Shown: positions 23,801 through 35,786 of the stretch, one piece after another
Layout: every line of letters starts with the position of its first letter
How positions within the stretch are numbered: position 1 is the first letter of the stretch
Assembly (NCBI GenBank): GCA_013399695.1
Contig: VXAU01002309.1
Span: 356,596-420,595, forward strand
From: Formicarius rufipectus
Taxonomy: Eukaryota > Chordata > Aves > Passeriformes > Formicariidae
DNA length: 64,000 nucleotides
Reading direction: 5' to 3'
Notes under the pieces: generated by a model
Seen by the model: only the letters and a program-made list of their open reading frames with translations
Databases searched by the model: none
Told to the model about the DNA's origin: nothing
Program-made: the position numbers and the translations under genes

Positions 23801-26800
23801 AAGGAGAGGAGGAGGAGAAAAAAAGAGGAATTTTAAAAACATAACTATAAAAGAAAGGCTTGTGCTTTTTACCTTTAGAACAATACAAATGAGAGCTATA
23901 CAGAGATACAGATGCAGTTGTCAAATGGGGCAGTCATATTTAGCTGTACTTAAACCTTCCCGTGTAAGGTTGGGTTATGGTGCTGGGCTGTGCACTTTGG
24001 TTGCCTGGGGTGCGGCACCAGTTCTGTCCATCCACCCTTGTAAAGGTGAGACAGAAATGGGTGAGATTTGTATCTGGATGCTGTTCCTTAATCAGCTTCT
24101 GAGCATAGACTAACCATTGGAAAGATGTAACCTCAAGCCAAGGAACAAAATGTGCTTTAATGGGGAAGGTGCTGGATTCCCACACAGCCATACTTTTAAT
24201 ACAAACCTGCTCCACTTTGGTATGGTTGTCCACAGGTTGGAGTTAAAGCCCACTGAAAACTGGGAAATGGGATATTTTAAAGATTTTTCCAGTAACCCAC
24301 TGAAATGATCCACTAAGCATGTGCAAATACCAATTTTCAAAGACTTTGAGCATAGCCAAAGCAGAATAAAAGACAAATCCATCTAGCCAGGTTTCAAGTT
24401 TTTACCCAGTAGCTGGAAATCATGGAAACTTTCTTCAAACAGTCAAGAGATAATGAAAACATCTTCTTACTTCAGAATCAATTTCCTCTCAAAATTTATC
24501 TTTTTTTATACAAGCTAGCATTTTACTTAATTATTCTAAAAAGAAGTCTGATACAATGAATGAGGGAGGACTAAAGCTCAAAGAGTTGTGTGCCTGGCAG
24601 AGAAACAAAATATGTAAAATAAGTTGTACAGTATAGTTTTTTAAGCAGCTTTAACAATAGACTTTATTCTGTCTAAGTTTAAACACTGCATTTACTAACA
24701 ACCATTCTTTGATAAATGGTTGCATAAACTTAGAAGTATTAATTGGTCCTTCAGAGATCTCCCTTTTAAACTTTTTTTAGTGCAGGAAAGCACATACTGA
24801 ATGTGAACCTGCTTCTTATTAAGTCAGTGAAAGCAAGACTCTGATAAACATTTAGTTTGACAAAATGAATTCAAGATGTTGGAATTATTTCATCCATTTT
24901 ACTAGGCATTTTTCCTGAATCCTCCGTTCACTGAAAAGTAAGATTTTAGTAAGTCTGTTACATCTTCCTGAGAATTATTTAGGCTAAAGGTAAACTAAAT
25001 GCATCCAGGAAGGTGAATTGAATGACATGTGTTACTCAGAAGGTAACATGTGCACTTCAATAAATAAATCACACAGAGATATATTAAAGTAATCCTTGTA
25101 CTTGCTCACACAGGATGGAGCGCTCAGGATAAGTGGAATGTATACACATGGTTTTGTGAAACTTTTTATTGGTTTGGGTATCATTTTTATTCTTAATAGG
25201 CTACCAATAAGTGCAAGTTGTCATTTACTCATGCAGAGAAAATGACTGTTTGTGAATACACTACTTTTAAAATAGTTTTAGTTAATTTAACTTGCCATGT
25301 CTGTTGACTGTGATACCATTTGTTTCAGAAAACAAATTAGGGTGATAAAAATACTTTTCTGCACAGGTTTCATTCTGACTTGGAACAGAAACTATTCCTC
25401 TTACAAAGTTTCTTTGCCTATATTCTTTGCCAAGTGAGAGTCAGTGGACTTAGTTTTCTGATTAACAAAGTCTGATTTGATTAAGAAAACCTGATTCATT
25501 TGTGTGAGAAGTGCTGAAGATGGATACTTCTTAAATGCACTAGCTGGGTAAACCTGTGATTTTGCTTATGAAATAGTGCTGAAGTGTTTGCATCTGTGGC
25601 AGTGATACACATCTCTTTGAAAAGAAATTATTTTAATTTTTTCATGCTAACCAAGGAAAAAAAGCAGATGTGAACTTTCTAAGCTGGAACTGCCCAGTAG
25701 GTATCTGTGGGCTTATCATGCTTTCAGCAGGAAAGGATGGTATTTAAAACTGCTAAGGGAAAATGTGAGGAACATTACATTGTATATGCAATGAAACAGG
25801 CATTGTTTATTTTGTTTAGCATTTTTCTGCTCCCTTAAATACATACAAAATGGAAACTCACAGACTTCTTTTAACCTTTAACTGCTACCCTTGCATAGAA
25901 ACTACTAAACAAAAACTGATACTTCTAAACAACTTGAGTTCATTTTATTTCATCTATCACTAATCACATTTCCAGTAGACAATAAATATAATTGCTGACA
26001 GATGTGTAGAAACGTATATACAATTAGATGAAGAAATTGGGTTCAGCAGAGTTCAAATCCCAGTTTATGCCTTTACATTTCCTTGAATATGGCTATAAAA
26101 TTCTTACCTGCTGCTTCATGGCCTCCAGCAATATCAGTTTTTCTCTGCCCATCCAGAGTAATGAGGGGAGGCCGTCCTGCCCTTGTGTATCAATGCGTCT
26201 CATGATTGACATAGACATTTACTGATATAAATTATATTCTTTACTTCATGTGCCTTTGGGTAAGGTCTTCGTTCATTTTCCCAGATAAGATGTAGTTTTT
26301 CCTACATTTTCTTGAATATATTCGGAACACGAAAGCTCTGAATCTGTATCTTGGGTTAAATGAACACAATGTGAGGAAGGCTAACACATCCAGGAGATCA
26401 ACAGAATTAAGAGCACAAAATGGAAGATAATTTCATTTTCTGGAGGCCAAAAAAAAATAAAAATTGATTCAGATAGCAGAGTCATATTTGATGGAAAGGT
26501 AGTGGGGTTTTGTTTGGGGGTTTTTTCCCACAGAGAAGGATGCTTGGAACACTGAAGATAGGCAATTTAATGTGACACTTGGAGTAAATACTTAAGGTGC
26601 TGGGTGTTACCCTAACAATTTGCCACTGATAGTCCTGCTCAGAATATGAATATGCAGGGGTCATTGTTCTTACTGACTGCCCCAACTGTTCACCTCTTTC
26701 ATAGCCATCTGAACCTTCTACAGTGTAATTGGGCGTTTACAGCTCTGTAAGACAATCTTTCTGTTGGCCTTTGGAGCATACATGTGGTAAATGATTCTCC

Positions 26801-27680
26801 TGTTGCAGGTGGGCTGGCAACTTTGCTTATATAGAGCAAAAATGTTTCTTTAGGGAAAAAAATCTGTGTAATTAATTTATAAATGAAGCAAAGAATAGGC
26901 AAACATACACTGCAAATTGGATTACAGTTACAACTCTGACAAGAAATGTTCCTTGTATGCATTGTCTGAGAAAGGCAAATTTTTTGTTACTACGTGAAAG
27001 CCATCCACAAGAGGCCCACTATAATTGTGATGCTGGAATACATTGCAATCTAAATCCACTTAAAATTTTGCAAGCTTCCTAGAAATTACTCAGAAGAAAA
27101 CAAGTATCAAATGATATAATAAGAATATACATATTTGTAAGAGTGAAGAATCTTCCAGATGTACGTGAAAGTTCTGTTCATTCACTTATATAGTCTCTTC
27201 CTGTGAATTAGTGTGGATTCAGTGGCTGCTGGTGGTTGCAATACAGATAACAGAAGGCAGAAGTTCCTATTTTGACTTCCTGTGTAATGGCTGACTTTTC
27301 ATCTAATCTCTCTATTTTCTTCCAAGAAGTACTTATATACCTGAATTGGTCCACTTATCTCTCCATCTGCTCATCCATATATATGTACTACCTCAGCACA
27401 TCTTTTACAAGCTCTTTGAGCAGTTTCCTAAGCCTATGTCACTTCATAATACCGAAGGGGAAAAGTGAGAAATACTGGCTTTGTTGCAGTTCATATAATA
27501 TTATTAGCTACTTTCCTACGTTTGGTAAAAAACAAAGAAGACGTCAAAGGAACCTGTATTTATTAGTCAGGCTGCATTGCAAACTCTTCATATTAAAGTT
27601 ACTAAAGAAAAAGCAGATAATAGTAATACTATAATAATGAGTATTGCAGCGCATAATGCTGTTACCTTCTTTTCTAACAG

Positions 27681-27805
27681 GTCTATGGAAATGCAGGATC
27701 TAGCCAGTCCTCATAATCTTGTTGGAAGTAGTGATGCACCAGGTGGTTCCAAACTGGATAAATCTAATCTCAGTAGCACATCAGTTACAACAAATGGAAC
27801 AGGAG
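27681..27805 (+). CDS. EYA4: EYA4 exon B: MEMQDLASPH segment
   Basis: This 125-nt exon starts with the last base of a split Arg codon (AG|G), then reads S-MEMQDLASPHNLVGSSD. It ends ...SVTTNGTG plus the first base (G) of the next codon. It matches the MEMQDLASPHTLVGGGD to TTNGTGG region of human EYA4. EYA1 has MEMQDLTSPH at the same place, which shows the paralogous relation. The acceptor is tttctaacag before 27681 and the donor gtaagt follows 27805. The residues are mostly Ser, Thr, Asn and Gly, in line with a disordered activation region. The internal Met codons could serve as downstream starts for N-terminally short isoforms, but the sequence does not prove this. Confidence 0.97.
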
Positions 27806-28938
27806 GTAAGTATAAGACACTGCTGGCACATAGAAAGTTTTGTCTAGATTTAGTCATATGCCTTTTTTAACATAATTTTGAGAATTACCATATACCCATT
27901 TAATAATACCCAGCAACAATTATGAAAAAACTGGCAGTCATACAAGTATAAATCTCTATTTCCAGCATGACTTATTTGATTTACACCAGTTGAAGTAAGA
28001 GGCAGAACTGAAACAAGGAGCAAAGATGAAACAAGGAAAATTTTGGAGTGATTGATTTGAACACTGTATTAAAGATTTGCTTATACCTGTTGGCAACTTG
28101 AAATAAACTGCATTTTCTGTGTCATATTTCATTGATGAGTAATAATGTACACTTATACTCTGAACTACACACGTTTAGGTTCAATTAAAATCATTGTCAA
28201 AAGAAGTACATCAAAATTAGGCTTAGATTGTTTTTTATGATGAATTCCATTTCTTGAGAGGTAACAAAAGTTTGTCATAAAGAGCTCGTTTGATTTTGCT
28301 CAGAAGTAGTTGGTTACTAGTGCTGTAGGTGTTAATGTAGGGACAGCACATCATGCAACTACAGCACAGATGCTCCAATGCTTTCAGATAATCAATTCTG
28401 CCAGAGTTGAATTGGAGCAGTGGGAGGCAAAGTACCACATTATGGGGCACAGTCCATGAGAGCAACTCCATGGATATGAGCCAGGCTAGAGTTTCAGCCT
28501 TCTTTTTTCAAGTTTATACATTCCTATCTATTTTAACAGCTGTCATTAAGAAAATTTTTCTAGTTTGTGCTTTCTGGCTACAATGTAGAGCATTTTATTC
28601 ACTTACCCATATTTTTAAAAGCCTGTCAATGTGAATAAAAAATGTATGTGCTTGTGAGGGTAACGGAGCTCTGCAAAGAAGAGATGAACCGTATTTTTAA
28701 ATAGTATCCTTATTCCAGCATAAAAAGAAAACTTTAAGCATACTATTAAAGAACTCTAATAACTAGATGCCTCTGTATTTTACATGCATAAATAAACCAG
28801 TTAAAATAATATCCACAAAAACAATGCAGTGCATTTAAAAGACTTAGCTTGAAGTGCCAAAACACTTGCCTTGAGGACTTTTCAGGTACACTGAACACAT
28901 GTTCGGAGAATGAACTGTTATACCATTCCTGTTCTCAG
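27806..28938 (+). other. EYA4: EYA4 intron between exon B and cassette exon C
   Basis: This intron is about 1.1 kb. No repeat, exon or RNA gene was recognised in it. It ends ttctcag before exon C. Confidence 0.85.
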
Positions 28939-29007
28939 GAGACAACATGACTGTGTTAAATACTGCAGACTGGTTGCTGAGTTGCAGTACTCCTTCCTCT
29001 GCAACAA
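28939..29007 (+). CDS. EYA4: EYA4 cassette exon C: DNMTVLNTADWLLSCSTPSSAT
   Basis: This 69-nt exon (a multiple of three) lies between gttctcag and gtatga. Joined to exon B it reads G-DNMTVLNTADWLLSCSTPSSAT plus the first A of a Met codon completed by TG at the upstream acceptor of exon D. The result, SATMSLLAVKTEP, matches the human EYA4 reference product (CNTPSSATMSLLAVKTEP). Inclusion or skipping keeps the frame, so it behaves as a cassette exon. The stretch LNTADWLLS is hydrophobic and contrasts with the polar sequence around it, so it may be a short interaction motif. That role is inference. Confidence 0.93.
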
Positions 29008-30439
29008 GTATGAGAGATCCTGGTACAGTGCATGTGTGTGGTGGTGTGTCTCTGTGACTGCTGTGTGTCATCTCTCTTGGTTTGCTCTCCTGTTTTGCCG
29101 TTTGAACATTCTTATGGGTTTTTTCTCACTCTTTTTTTTTTTTTTACCCCTCCTCCAAGGCTCTTCCCACAGCCAGAAAACTTGTAGAAAGATGCAATAA
29201 ATTGTTGTCTTACAGTGCTTTGAAAGTCACTTGATGAGCAAGGAGAATTTAACCTGCTTATAATTAGCTTACCTGCATGCTCTGAGAGACTGGAATTGTC
29301 TCATGGTGTTCAACATTGCTGTGAATTGTCAGTATTCAACATTAGTGGAAGTCAGACCAGTGACATTTTCACAGAATACCCATTTACTTTTCTTTTCTTT
29401 TTAAGTACAGCATTACATGATTACTTGAGCATAGATCAAGGTTGACATTATTGTTACTATTCTACTAAAACTGTAATTGTTCATCAAATTTTATGTCTAA
29501 TGTGCTACCACATGTAACTTACCACTTTACAAACATTTGGCCAAATTTTTCAGGGTGTTATTTTCATGTATGAGTTTCCTGAAATGTATTTTTAATTGTC
29601 ATGAGTTGTAATGATTAATAGCAATTCTGTATGAGACACTTGCAGTACATATGGGATCAATGATATGTGTAAACATGCATCACCATTGTTTCTCTCTAAG
29701 TCATTACAAAGGTGCTTAAGTTGTGCAGGTTTGGACCAAAGTTAAGAAGATCTCAAAAACTTTCTTTTAAAAAAAACCCCTCTGAATTAGTTTGCCTTTT
29801 GTAAAACATATCCACATAAAATTTACCAAAAAAAAAGTTGATTTGAGCACAAAAGAACATTTGCACTAGAATAACTCATTCCATGTGAATGTTCTTGCTC
29901 AATTAAAAGAATTTAAGTTTAAGGAAGGACTGCCCTAATTTAGTCTTCACCTCAGTTACATATTCAGCATGTTCAGATAAACGTGGAAGGCAATAATTTA
30001 AGTACTAATCATTAGTAGTGAGGAAATACAGTGTGAAAACCCTTGCATTACTTGCATTAAATCTGATTTTTCATAGAGTGTAGAATGTTTGGAATTGTGC
30101 TTTTAGTTGAGTATAGTCCCAGGAATACCTTTAAGGCATGCTAAAAGAAAGATGAAAATCCTTGATATGACAAGTTGTGTGGTTTATTGTTTTTGCAAGC
30201 TTCTAATCATATTTGTTTGCTGTAACAGCTGTTGCACTTGCTTGTCCTGCTTCATGCATAGTAATAGCACCTCTTGCCCCTAAACCTCTACATTTATTTT
30301 CAGTCCTTTACATTGAGGAACTCTTTGGGAAAAAAAAAAAGAGGTCATCAAAGTATTAGTCATTTTGGTCTGCTAAGTGCTTTCATCAAGTAAAGACCAT
30401 ATGTTTTAGAAGCTGTTGCTTGTTGGGAGCTGTATTCTG

Positions 30440-30865
30440 AGTTAGAATAACAAAGTTTGGAGAAGATCCCTGGAGGTCAGTTGGGCCAAGCACTGCATAG
30501 AGCAGGACCAACATTGCTGTTAGATCATGTTGCTCAAGGCAGCATCCAATTGAGTGTCTCCAAGGAGGGGCCGCAACACCTGTCCCACAGCCTGACTATT
30601 CCCATGGCAAAAAAATTTCCTCCTACATCTAATTAGATTTTTCCCTTAGTACAGCTTGTCTCTGTTCCCACCTGTTGTTTCCCAGGGCGCCTTTTAAGAT
30701 GAGTGTGCCTTTGTTCTTTGTCATCCTTGCACCTTCCCATGAGACAGCTGCAGGCAGCTCTCACCTCAGCCTCCTCTTCCTAGAACAGATAAAGCCCAGC
30801 TTCTTCTGTGTCCTTGTACATCATATGCCCCCATACCTGATGATGGTGATAGCTCTACTCTGTTA
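30440..30865 (-). mobile_element. CR1 LINE, degenerate 3' end
   Basis: Read on the plus strand, this is the reverse complement of a CR1 3' region: a GGTTGGA-like start (gtttggagaagatccctgga), TTGCTCAAGGCAGCATCCAA, a TTTCCTCCTACATCTAAT motif and CAGCTCTCACCTCAGCCTCC. This is the usual order in antisense CR1 copies of birds and reptiles. It is strongly diverged and 5'-truncated, as CR1 copies normally are. No reverse transcriptase frame remains. Confidence 0.8.
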
Positions 30866-30871
30866 GCATGT

Positions 30872-30958
30872 TGTCATGGTTTTAGCACGGCCGGCAACCG
30901 AGCACAAGCACCCCACAGCTAATTGCTCTGTCTGAGCCAAAAGCAGGACACGTGCTGT
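30872..30958 (-). mobile_element. Terminal fragment of an avian ERVL-type LTR
   Basis: The plus strand begins TGTCATGGTTTTAGCACGGC and continues with GGCAACCGAGCAC and CCACAGC. This is the reverse complement of the 3' end of avian ERVL LTRs of the same broad type as 14360-14873. Only about 85 bp remains before similarity fades, so it is a truncated copy. It lies within a few bases of the CR1 end. Confidence 0.65.
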
Positions 30959-33900
30959 CTTCACTGTTGGAAGCAGTCAATTGTATTTCAAGTTAGAGAT
31001 TGCTTTTAATTTTATTTTTAGTCTTTCAATATGTAAAAAAACCTCACAGACTGAAATTAAAACTGCTCAAGAGTTTAAAAATAGAATATTAAATGTACAG
31101 TCTTTAGAGTATTCATCCAAAGTGCTGGTTCAAACTTGTAGTCTCTGCATTGTGTCTAGGACAGGTACCATTATAGTATCAGAACCATGCTTTATCTCAT
31201 GTGGGAAACTTTGGGATGATTCTTTGTTTTTATTTGGTATCAGTTTTTACTTTGATTTCAGCTTTAAATGTTCCTGGTTTTTTGAGATTATGTTAGAATA
31301 ATTTTTTTTAAAGTTAGCTTTATGCTTTTTCCCCTCTTAATTTAATGACATACAACATAAAGAAAGCTAGGTAATAGTCAAAATCTCTAGGTGCAGTGAG
31401 AAAAGACCTTGATAAATTCTTTTCTGTCATAAAATCTGAATGAGACAAAATAGAACTGTTTAAAATCAAACACATATAAAAATGCTTTCTACATTTATTT
31501 TTCAACAAAACACAGTGCCAGTACAATGTTTTTCCTCAAGTTAAGTACAGAAGAGAGTTTCTTTTGGTTTAGATTCTTTTCTGCTTGACAGGGAGAGAAA
31601 ATAGATGGTGCCTCTTGGTGCACTGCAGCTGACATTAAGCAGAATGAGGCACAATTCTAAAGTAAACATTTCAATACATTAGTAAAGTTTTTGTTAAATG
31701 TAACAGATAGGCACATACTGTCATTCTGGAGGCAGTACTCAACATAGATTTGTAGATTGGTATGGACAATAGTGCAGTATCATCTTGAAAAGAAAGAGAT
31801 AAAGGTACTATAAAGTACTTTTTCATGTAAGTAGGTGTCCACACTTTGAAGAAGTACATGGAGGCATCCATATGCAATAATGAGAAAATCATGCTTCTGG
31901 CAACAAACAGTACATGTTCTACATGACTGTGAGGTTCAATGAAGGCAATCTTTTTGCGACAAATGACACTTAAGCTTTTTCATGACGTGTGTTTAATTGA
32001 TCTGATGAAAATGAAATAACATCTTTTTCATATAAATATAGAAATGGGAATTGATTGATTACTTTTATGAATGACTTTGTTCATTTTGGGTAATTTTTGT
32101 CTCAGATTTTTTTTTGTTTTAATGAGGAGATAACGTCTAGCAGAATGAGAAGGAGTTTGAAGAAAGTGTGGCTATAATTATTCCCTGATGATGCCATATT
32201 GAATTAATATCCTGGTGCTTACAGGGAGACTATATGTGTGTGGTAGTTTTGCTAAAGAGAAACAATAATGAGAAGTTTACATTCAAGTATTTTTTGAAGA
32301 TACAGTTGTATAACTTAAGTAAGAAGGTGCTACTTGGTTGGATTGACACTGGGGCACTGGCAGTGCTGCAGGCCTCTCTCCCTGTCACAGAAGTGAACAT
32401 ATCAAAATTCCTCTAAACAGGTATCCCTTTGAATTCAGTGTAGTTTAGTTGTACAGCTGTAGGCATCAGTAGCATCCCATATGATTTACTGAAGTAAAAT
32501 CTGTTAAGCAGTGTAACTGGAAATGGGGTGTGTTTTTTGTAGGGCTCATCACAGGCAGCTGTATTGGTAGCTCTGTAATTCCTGATATACAGTTCACTAT
32601 GCTCACAGACACAGGGAGGAGTAGCAGAATTGGTCTGTGGGTTCTGGACATTTTTACCATGCAAAAATAAAATCCTTAATTTAGCTCATTTACTACCTTT
32701 TTCTCTACAGACTGTAAGAGGGATGGTGGACTTTGGGGGCAGTTTAGGCTGTACTTGGACTGAATCATCCTCTGGAAGTACCTCACTGTCTCAATTAACA
32801 TGAAGGGAGATTAGTAGTCACCTTTTATATGCCTGAGTTAGGTGACTTGAATCTGAGCCATAGTTTTTAAATACGCTGCTAGCTCAGACCATGACATTCC
32901 CCCCTCTCCCATACTGTTTCCAGTGAAGTCAAACATTGATGCAGTGATGTTGACAGGTGAGAGCATTGGTCAGCTTAGCTGATGCCCCTCAAAGGTGTCT
33001 GGTAACCAGCTGGCAGAAAACACCTTTCCTTGGCATATGTTAGACCTGCTTAGGAGGCTCTGCCAGTCCATCTGTCACAGTAAATGCTTCTTCATAAATC
33101 CCAGTCTGTCCTCGGAACTACAATACCTGGCATACAACTTGGTAGTGGCCTGTGCAGGTCCTCACTGACACTTCTCTCTGTGCCTCATGGCACCTACCAG
33201 TCCTGTGATATCTATAAGCTTGTTGATGATATATGTGTGATGAATGTTGGTGCCCAATCCTAACTGACCTTCACAAAGAAACTGCAATAATATGTTGAGA
33301 GTTTCCCGCATTTGTCAGTCAGACAGCTATTAAAAGTTGCAGTGTATTCTGTATTGCTGTTTCTTACCACATCAAGTATATGGGCGGTTCCCAAACTGCT
33401 TTACAAAAGTCCATGCCAAATGTTCTGTCCAGGTAACATATTAACTATAAAATCTGTGTTGCCTCTGTGGTGCTTTCTGTTATAGTTTGGATGTTAAGAC
33501 ATAACGATGATCCGTAAGAAATAGTCTGAGTTCGGAGTGGACTCAAATGTTTGGTAACCTTTGAGTTAGAAGCTGACTTGTGTGACTGCTGTTTGTGTCA
33601 TACTGTAGTTCTTTGGCTTTTTTTACTTTCAAACTTCTTCCTTCTTTTATGGAAAATTGCTTGCTGGTAACCTAGCCCAAAGAGGCCTCCACAGACTCTG
33701 GCACTGTGAAAGTAATTTACTTCTATATGAGCATGAAACCATATTATAATTATTTTGCTTGTCAGGCAAAACTATTTTTGTTATGTGCTACATCCCTTGA
33801 CAGCTGATGTTTCCTTCCTCTCTGCTGCTCTAAGGGAGTTGTTAGAATCAATTAGATTTAGGTTGAGATCTCCCTAGAAGATATTCCAGTTGCTAAAACC

Positions 33901-34113
33901 TGTAGCTAGGCAAATGCACAGATAAAAAACTATGTAGATGCATGGCCATTCCACACAGAGCTAGTGTACATTGTCTCAGTGCGGTGGTAGAGCAAAGGTT
34001 GAAGCTGTTGCATGCATGCTTGTTCTATCTGGGCTACCACTAGTGCGAATGGCATTAGGACTCCAGTACAAATTTAAAAGTAAAATCTCATGTCTACTTA
34101 TTCTTCTATGTAG

Positions 34114-34206
34114 TGTCTCTTCTTGCAGTCAAAACAGAACCCATGAACAACAGTGAAACAGCAACAACAACTGGAGATGGATCGCTTGACACTTTTACTG
34201 GGTCAG
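34114..34206 (+). CDS. EYA4: EYA4 exon D with tandem acceptors: (SLLA)VKTEPMNNSET segment
   Basis: The exon has two AG acceptors. One is ...ctatgtag before 34114 and the other is ...cttcttgcag before 34129, 15 nt apart. From 34129 it reads VKTEPMNNSETATTTGDGS through LDTFTGS plus one G (78 nt). From 34114 it adds five codons ending SLLA. After cassette exon C the upstream site gives ATMSLLAVKTEP, as in human. After exon B it would give GVSLLAVKTEP. The donor is gtaaag after 34206. VKTE fits the SUMO-conjugation consensus (hydrophobic-K-x-E). Equivalent lysines in EYA1 have been reported as SUMO sites, so modification here is plausible but not shown. The remaining residues are Thr/Ser-rich activation-domain sequence. 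Confidence 0.95.
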
Positions 34207-34337
34207 GTAAAGCCATAATAAGATCACGTTTTGTTAGAGTCACATTAATGTAGCATTTAATAACCTTCACTAACAAACATTTCACTGCATGGAAACAATT
34301 TTTTTAAAATCTTCATTTTAAGTATCATTTTAATACA

Positions 34338-34364
34338 TAATAATAATAATAATAATAATAATAA
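34338..34364. repeat. (TAA)9 microsatellite
   Basis: Nine uninterrupted TAA units lie about 130 bp downstream of the exon D donor. Confidence 0.97.
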
Positions 34365-35672
34365 AAGTAATAATAGCTTTTTAATTTTTTAAGTGCAACT
34401 CTGCAATTTACATGAGGTGTGATCTCAAAGAAACTTTCGTAATTCCTAAAATGATTGTTAAATGCAAAAAAAAGCAAAAATCTTATAATAATACTGTTTT
34501 TATAGTACTGAAGATTTTTTTCCTCAGAGTTAGTTGTGTACGATCTTAGGAAAAAGAAATTTGATTGTATTTGTAGTAGCCATTCTAATTTGTAAAATTT
34601 TAAATCTTTAGGGTTATATCTCAGTGCTAACCATTTTACTCCTACAAGCAGTGTGTTAAACTGACCAGATTACTGTGTTACTTTCTTTTCATTGCAATGA
34701 GCTACTTTCTTTCCATGAAAATAGTTTATATTTTACTTTAAATAATCATGTTTCAATTGCTTCTTAAAAAATTCAAACAAACAGCAGTTTTTAAGTAGAT
34801 CCCTATAAATTAATAACATGTGATGAACTGCAAAAAAGTACAGATAATCTGTCTTCTAATAAATGAGTCCTGCCAATAATAATATTAACAGGGAGAGGAG
34901 GAAGAATAAATTTTGCATCTGAAAATACCAGCTCAGTAATGGCCTGATTGAGATGTCACTGACACCAGGAATTGCCACTCCACACTGCTATTACTTTGGT
35001 ACTATTACTTTGATAGACTTATGTAGTCAAACCATATATAAAATATTTTGGAAATCACAGTGTTTCTATGTAATTGTTTTGGTTTTTTTAAAAAATTGAG
35101 TGTATGTTTCTGGATTTGTCTTGCAGGCATCAGTTGTACTCCAAAGTTGATTATTCAGAAATATGTTTATAACAGATTTAATGCCTGAAGAAGAGGTCTT
35201 TTGTGAGATTTAAAGCAAGTGTATAATATTTCTGATTAGAAAAAATGAAAACATTGTCTTCATTATGATTATACTGAAAGGAACCACATCAACCTAAAGT
35301 CTAACAAATTCCATAAAATCTTAAATAGTCTTGACTAAAATCTAGCTTTTCTTTTTCACTCTGCTGTTACTCAATGGTAGTATTTTATTAGTAATGATTA
35401 GAGATTATAAAATAGTCATGTACATGATTTTGTCATTGTGGGTGAAATGTTATCAGCTTCTGCCATGTGTTTAATACGGCTGAGTTCTATTCCATGTGTA
35501 AAACATGACTAAGGCAACATTGGGGTGCTAAAAAATTCAGCCTCTAGTTCAGGTTTAGATAGCTAAGTAACAGCTTTATTTCCCCATGTGCCACTCACCC
35601 ATCAGCTTCCACTGACTTCAAAAGAAGTGTTGAGAACTCTACACACTGGATATTTGAAGAGTTGGTGCCTTC

Positions 35673-35786
35673 ACAAAAAAAAACAAAAAAACCCCAAAAC
35701 AACAAAAAACCAAACCAAACAAACCAACAAACAAAAACAACAAACAAAAAACCAAAAACCCAAAACATACAAACAAAAAAAAAAAA
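35673..35786. repeat. A/C-rich low-complexity tract
   Basis: About 114 bp consists almost only of A and C, in CAAA, CCAAA and AACCCC-like units, ending in a run of 12 A. The open frames across it (Lys/Gln/Asn/Thr or Phe/Val/Trp-rich) are artefacts of composition. Confidence 0.9.

Larger units (their letters stand above)
6367..27680 (+). other. EYA4: EYA4 intron, 21.3 kb, between exons A and B
   Basis: This is the largest complete intron in the window. It holds a short tandem/inverted repeat (9095-9146), a tRNA-derived SINE (11066-11308), a poly(A) tract with AATAAA 24 nt upstream (14013-14064) and an ERVL-type solo LTR on the minus strand (14360-14873). GC-richer patches at about 16600-16860 and 19240-19450 are unassigned. 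No additional exon or RNA gene could be supported. The longest open frames here look like chance or repeat-derived. Confidence 0.8.
29008..34113 (+). other. EYA4: EYA4 intron between exons C and D
   Basis: This is 5.1 kb of intron. It holds a CR1 LINE 3' end (30440-30865) abutting an ERV LTR terminal fragment (30872-30958), both in minus orientation. A minus-strand open frame at about 32413-32664 has no recognisable family. The rest shows nothing I can name. Confidence 0.8.

Noticed and set aside
32413..32664. Minus-strand frames of 83 and 64 codons, one cysteine-containing, considered as a possible viral or gene fragment.
   Set aside because: No conserved motif, splice context or neighbouring domain was found. 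Length is within chance expectation.
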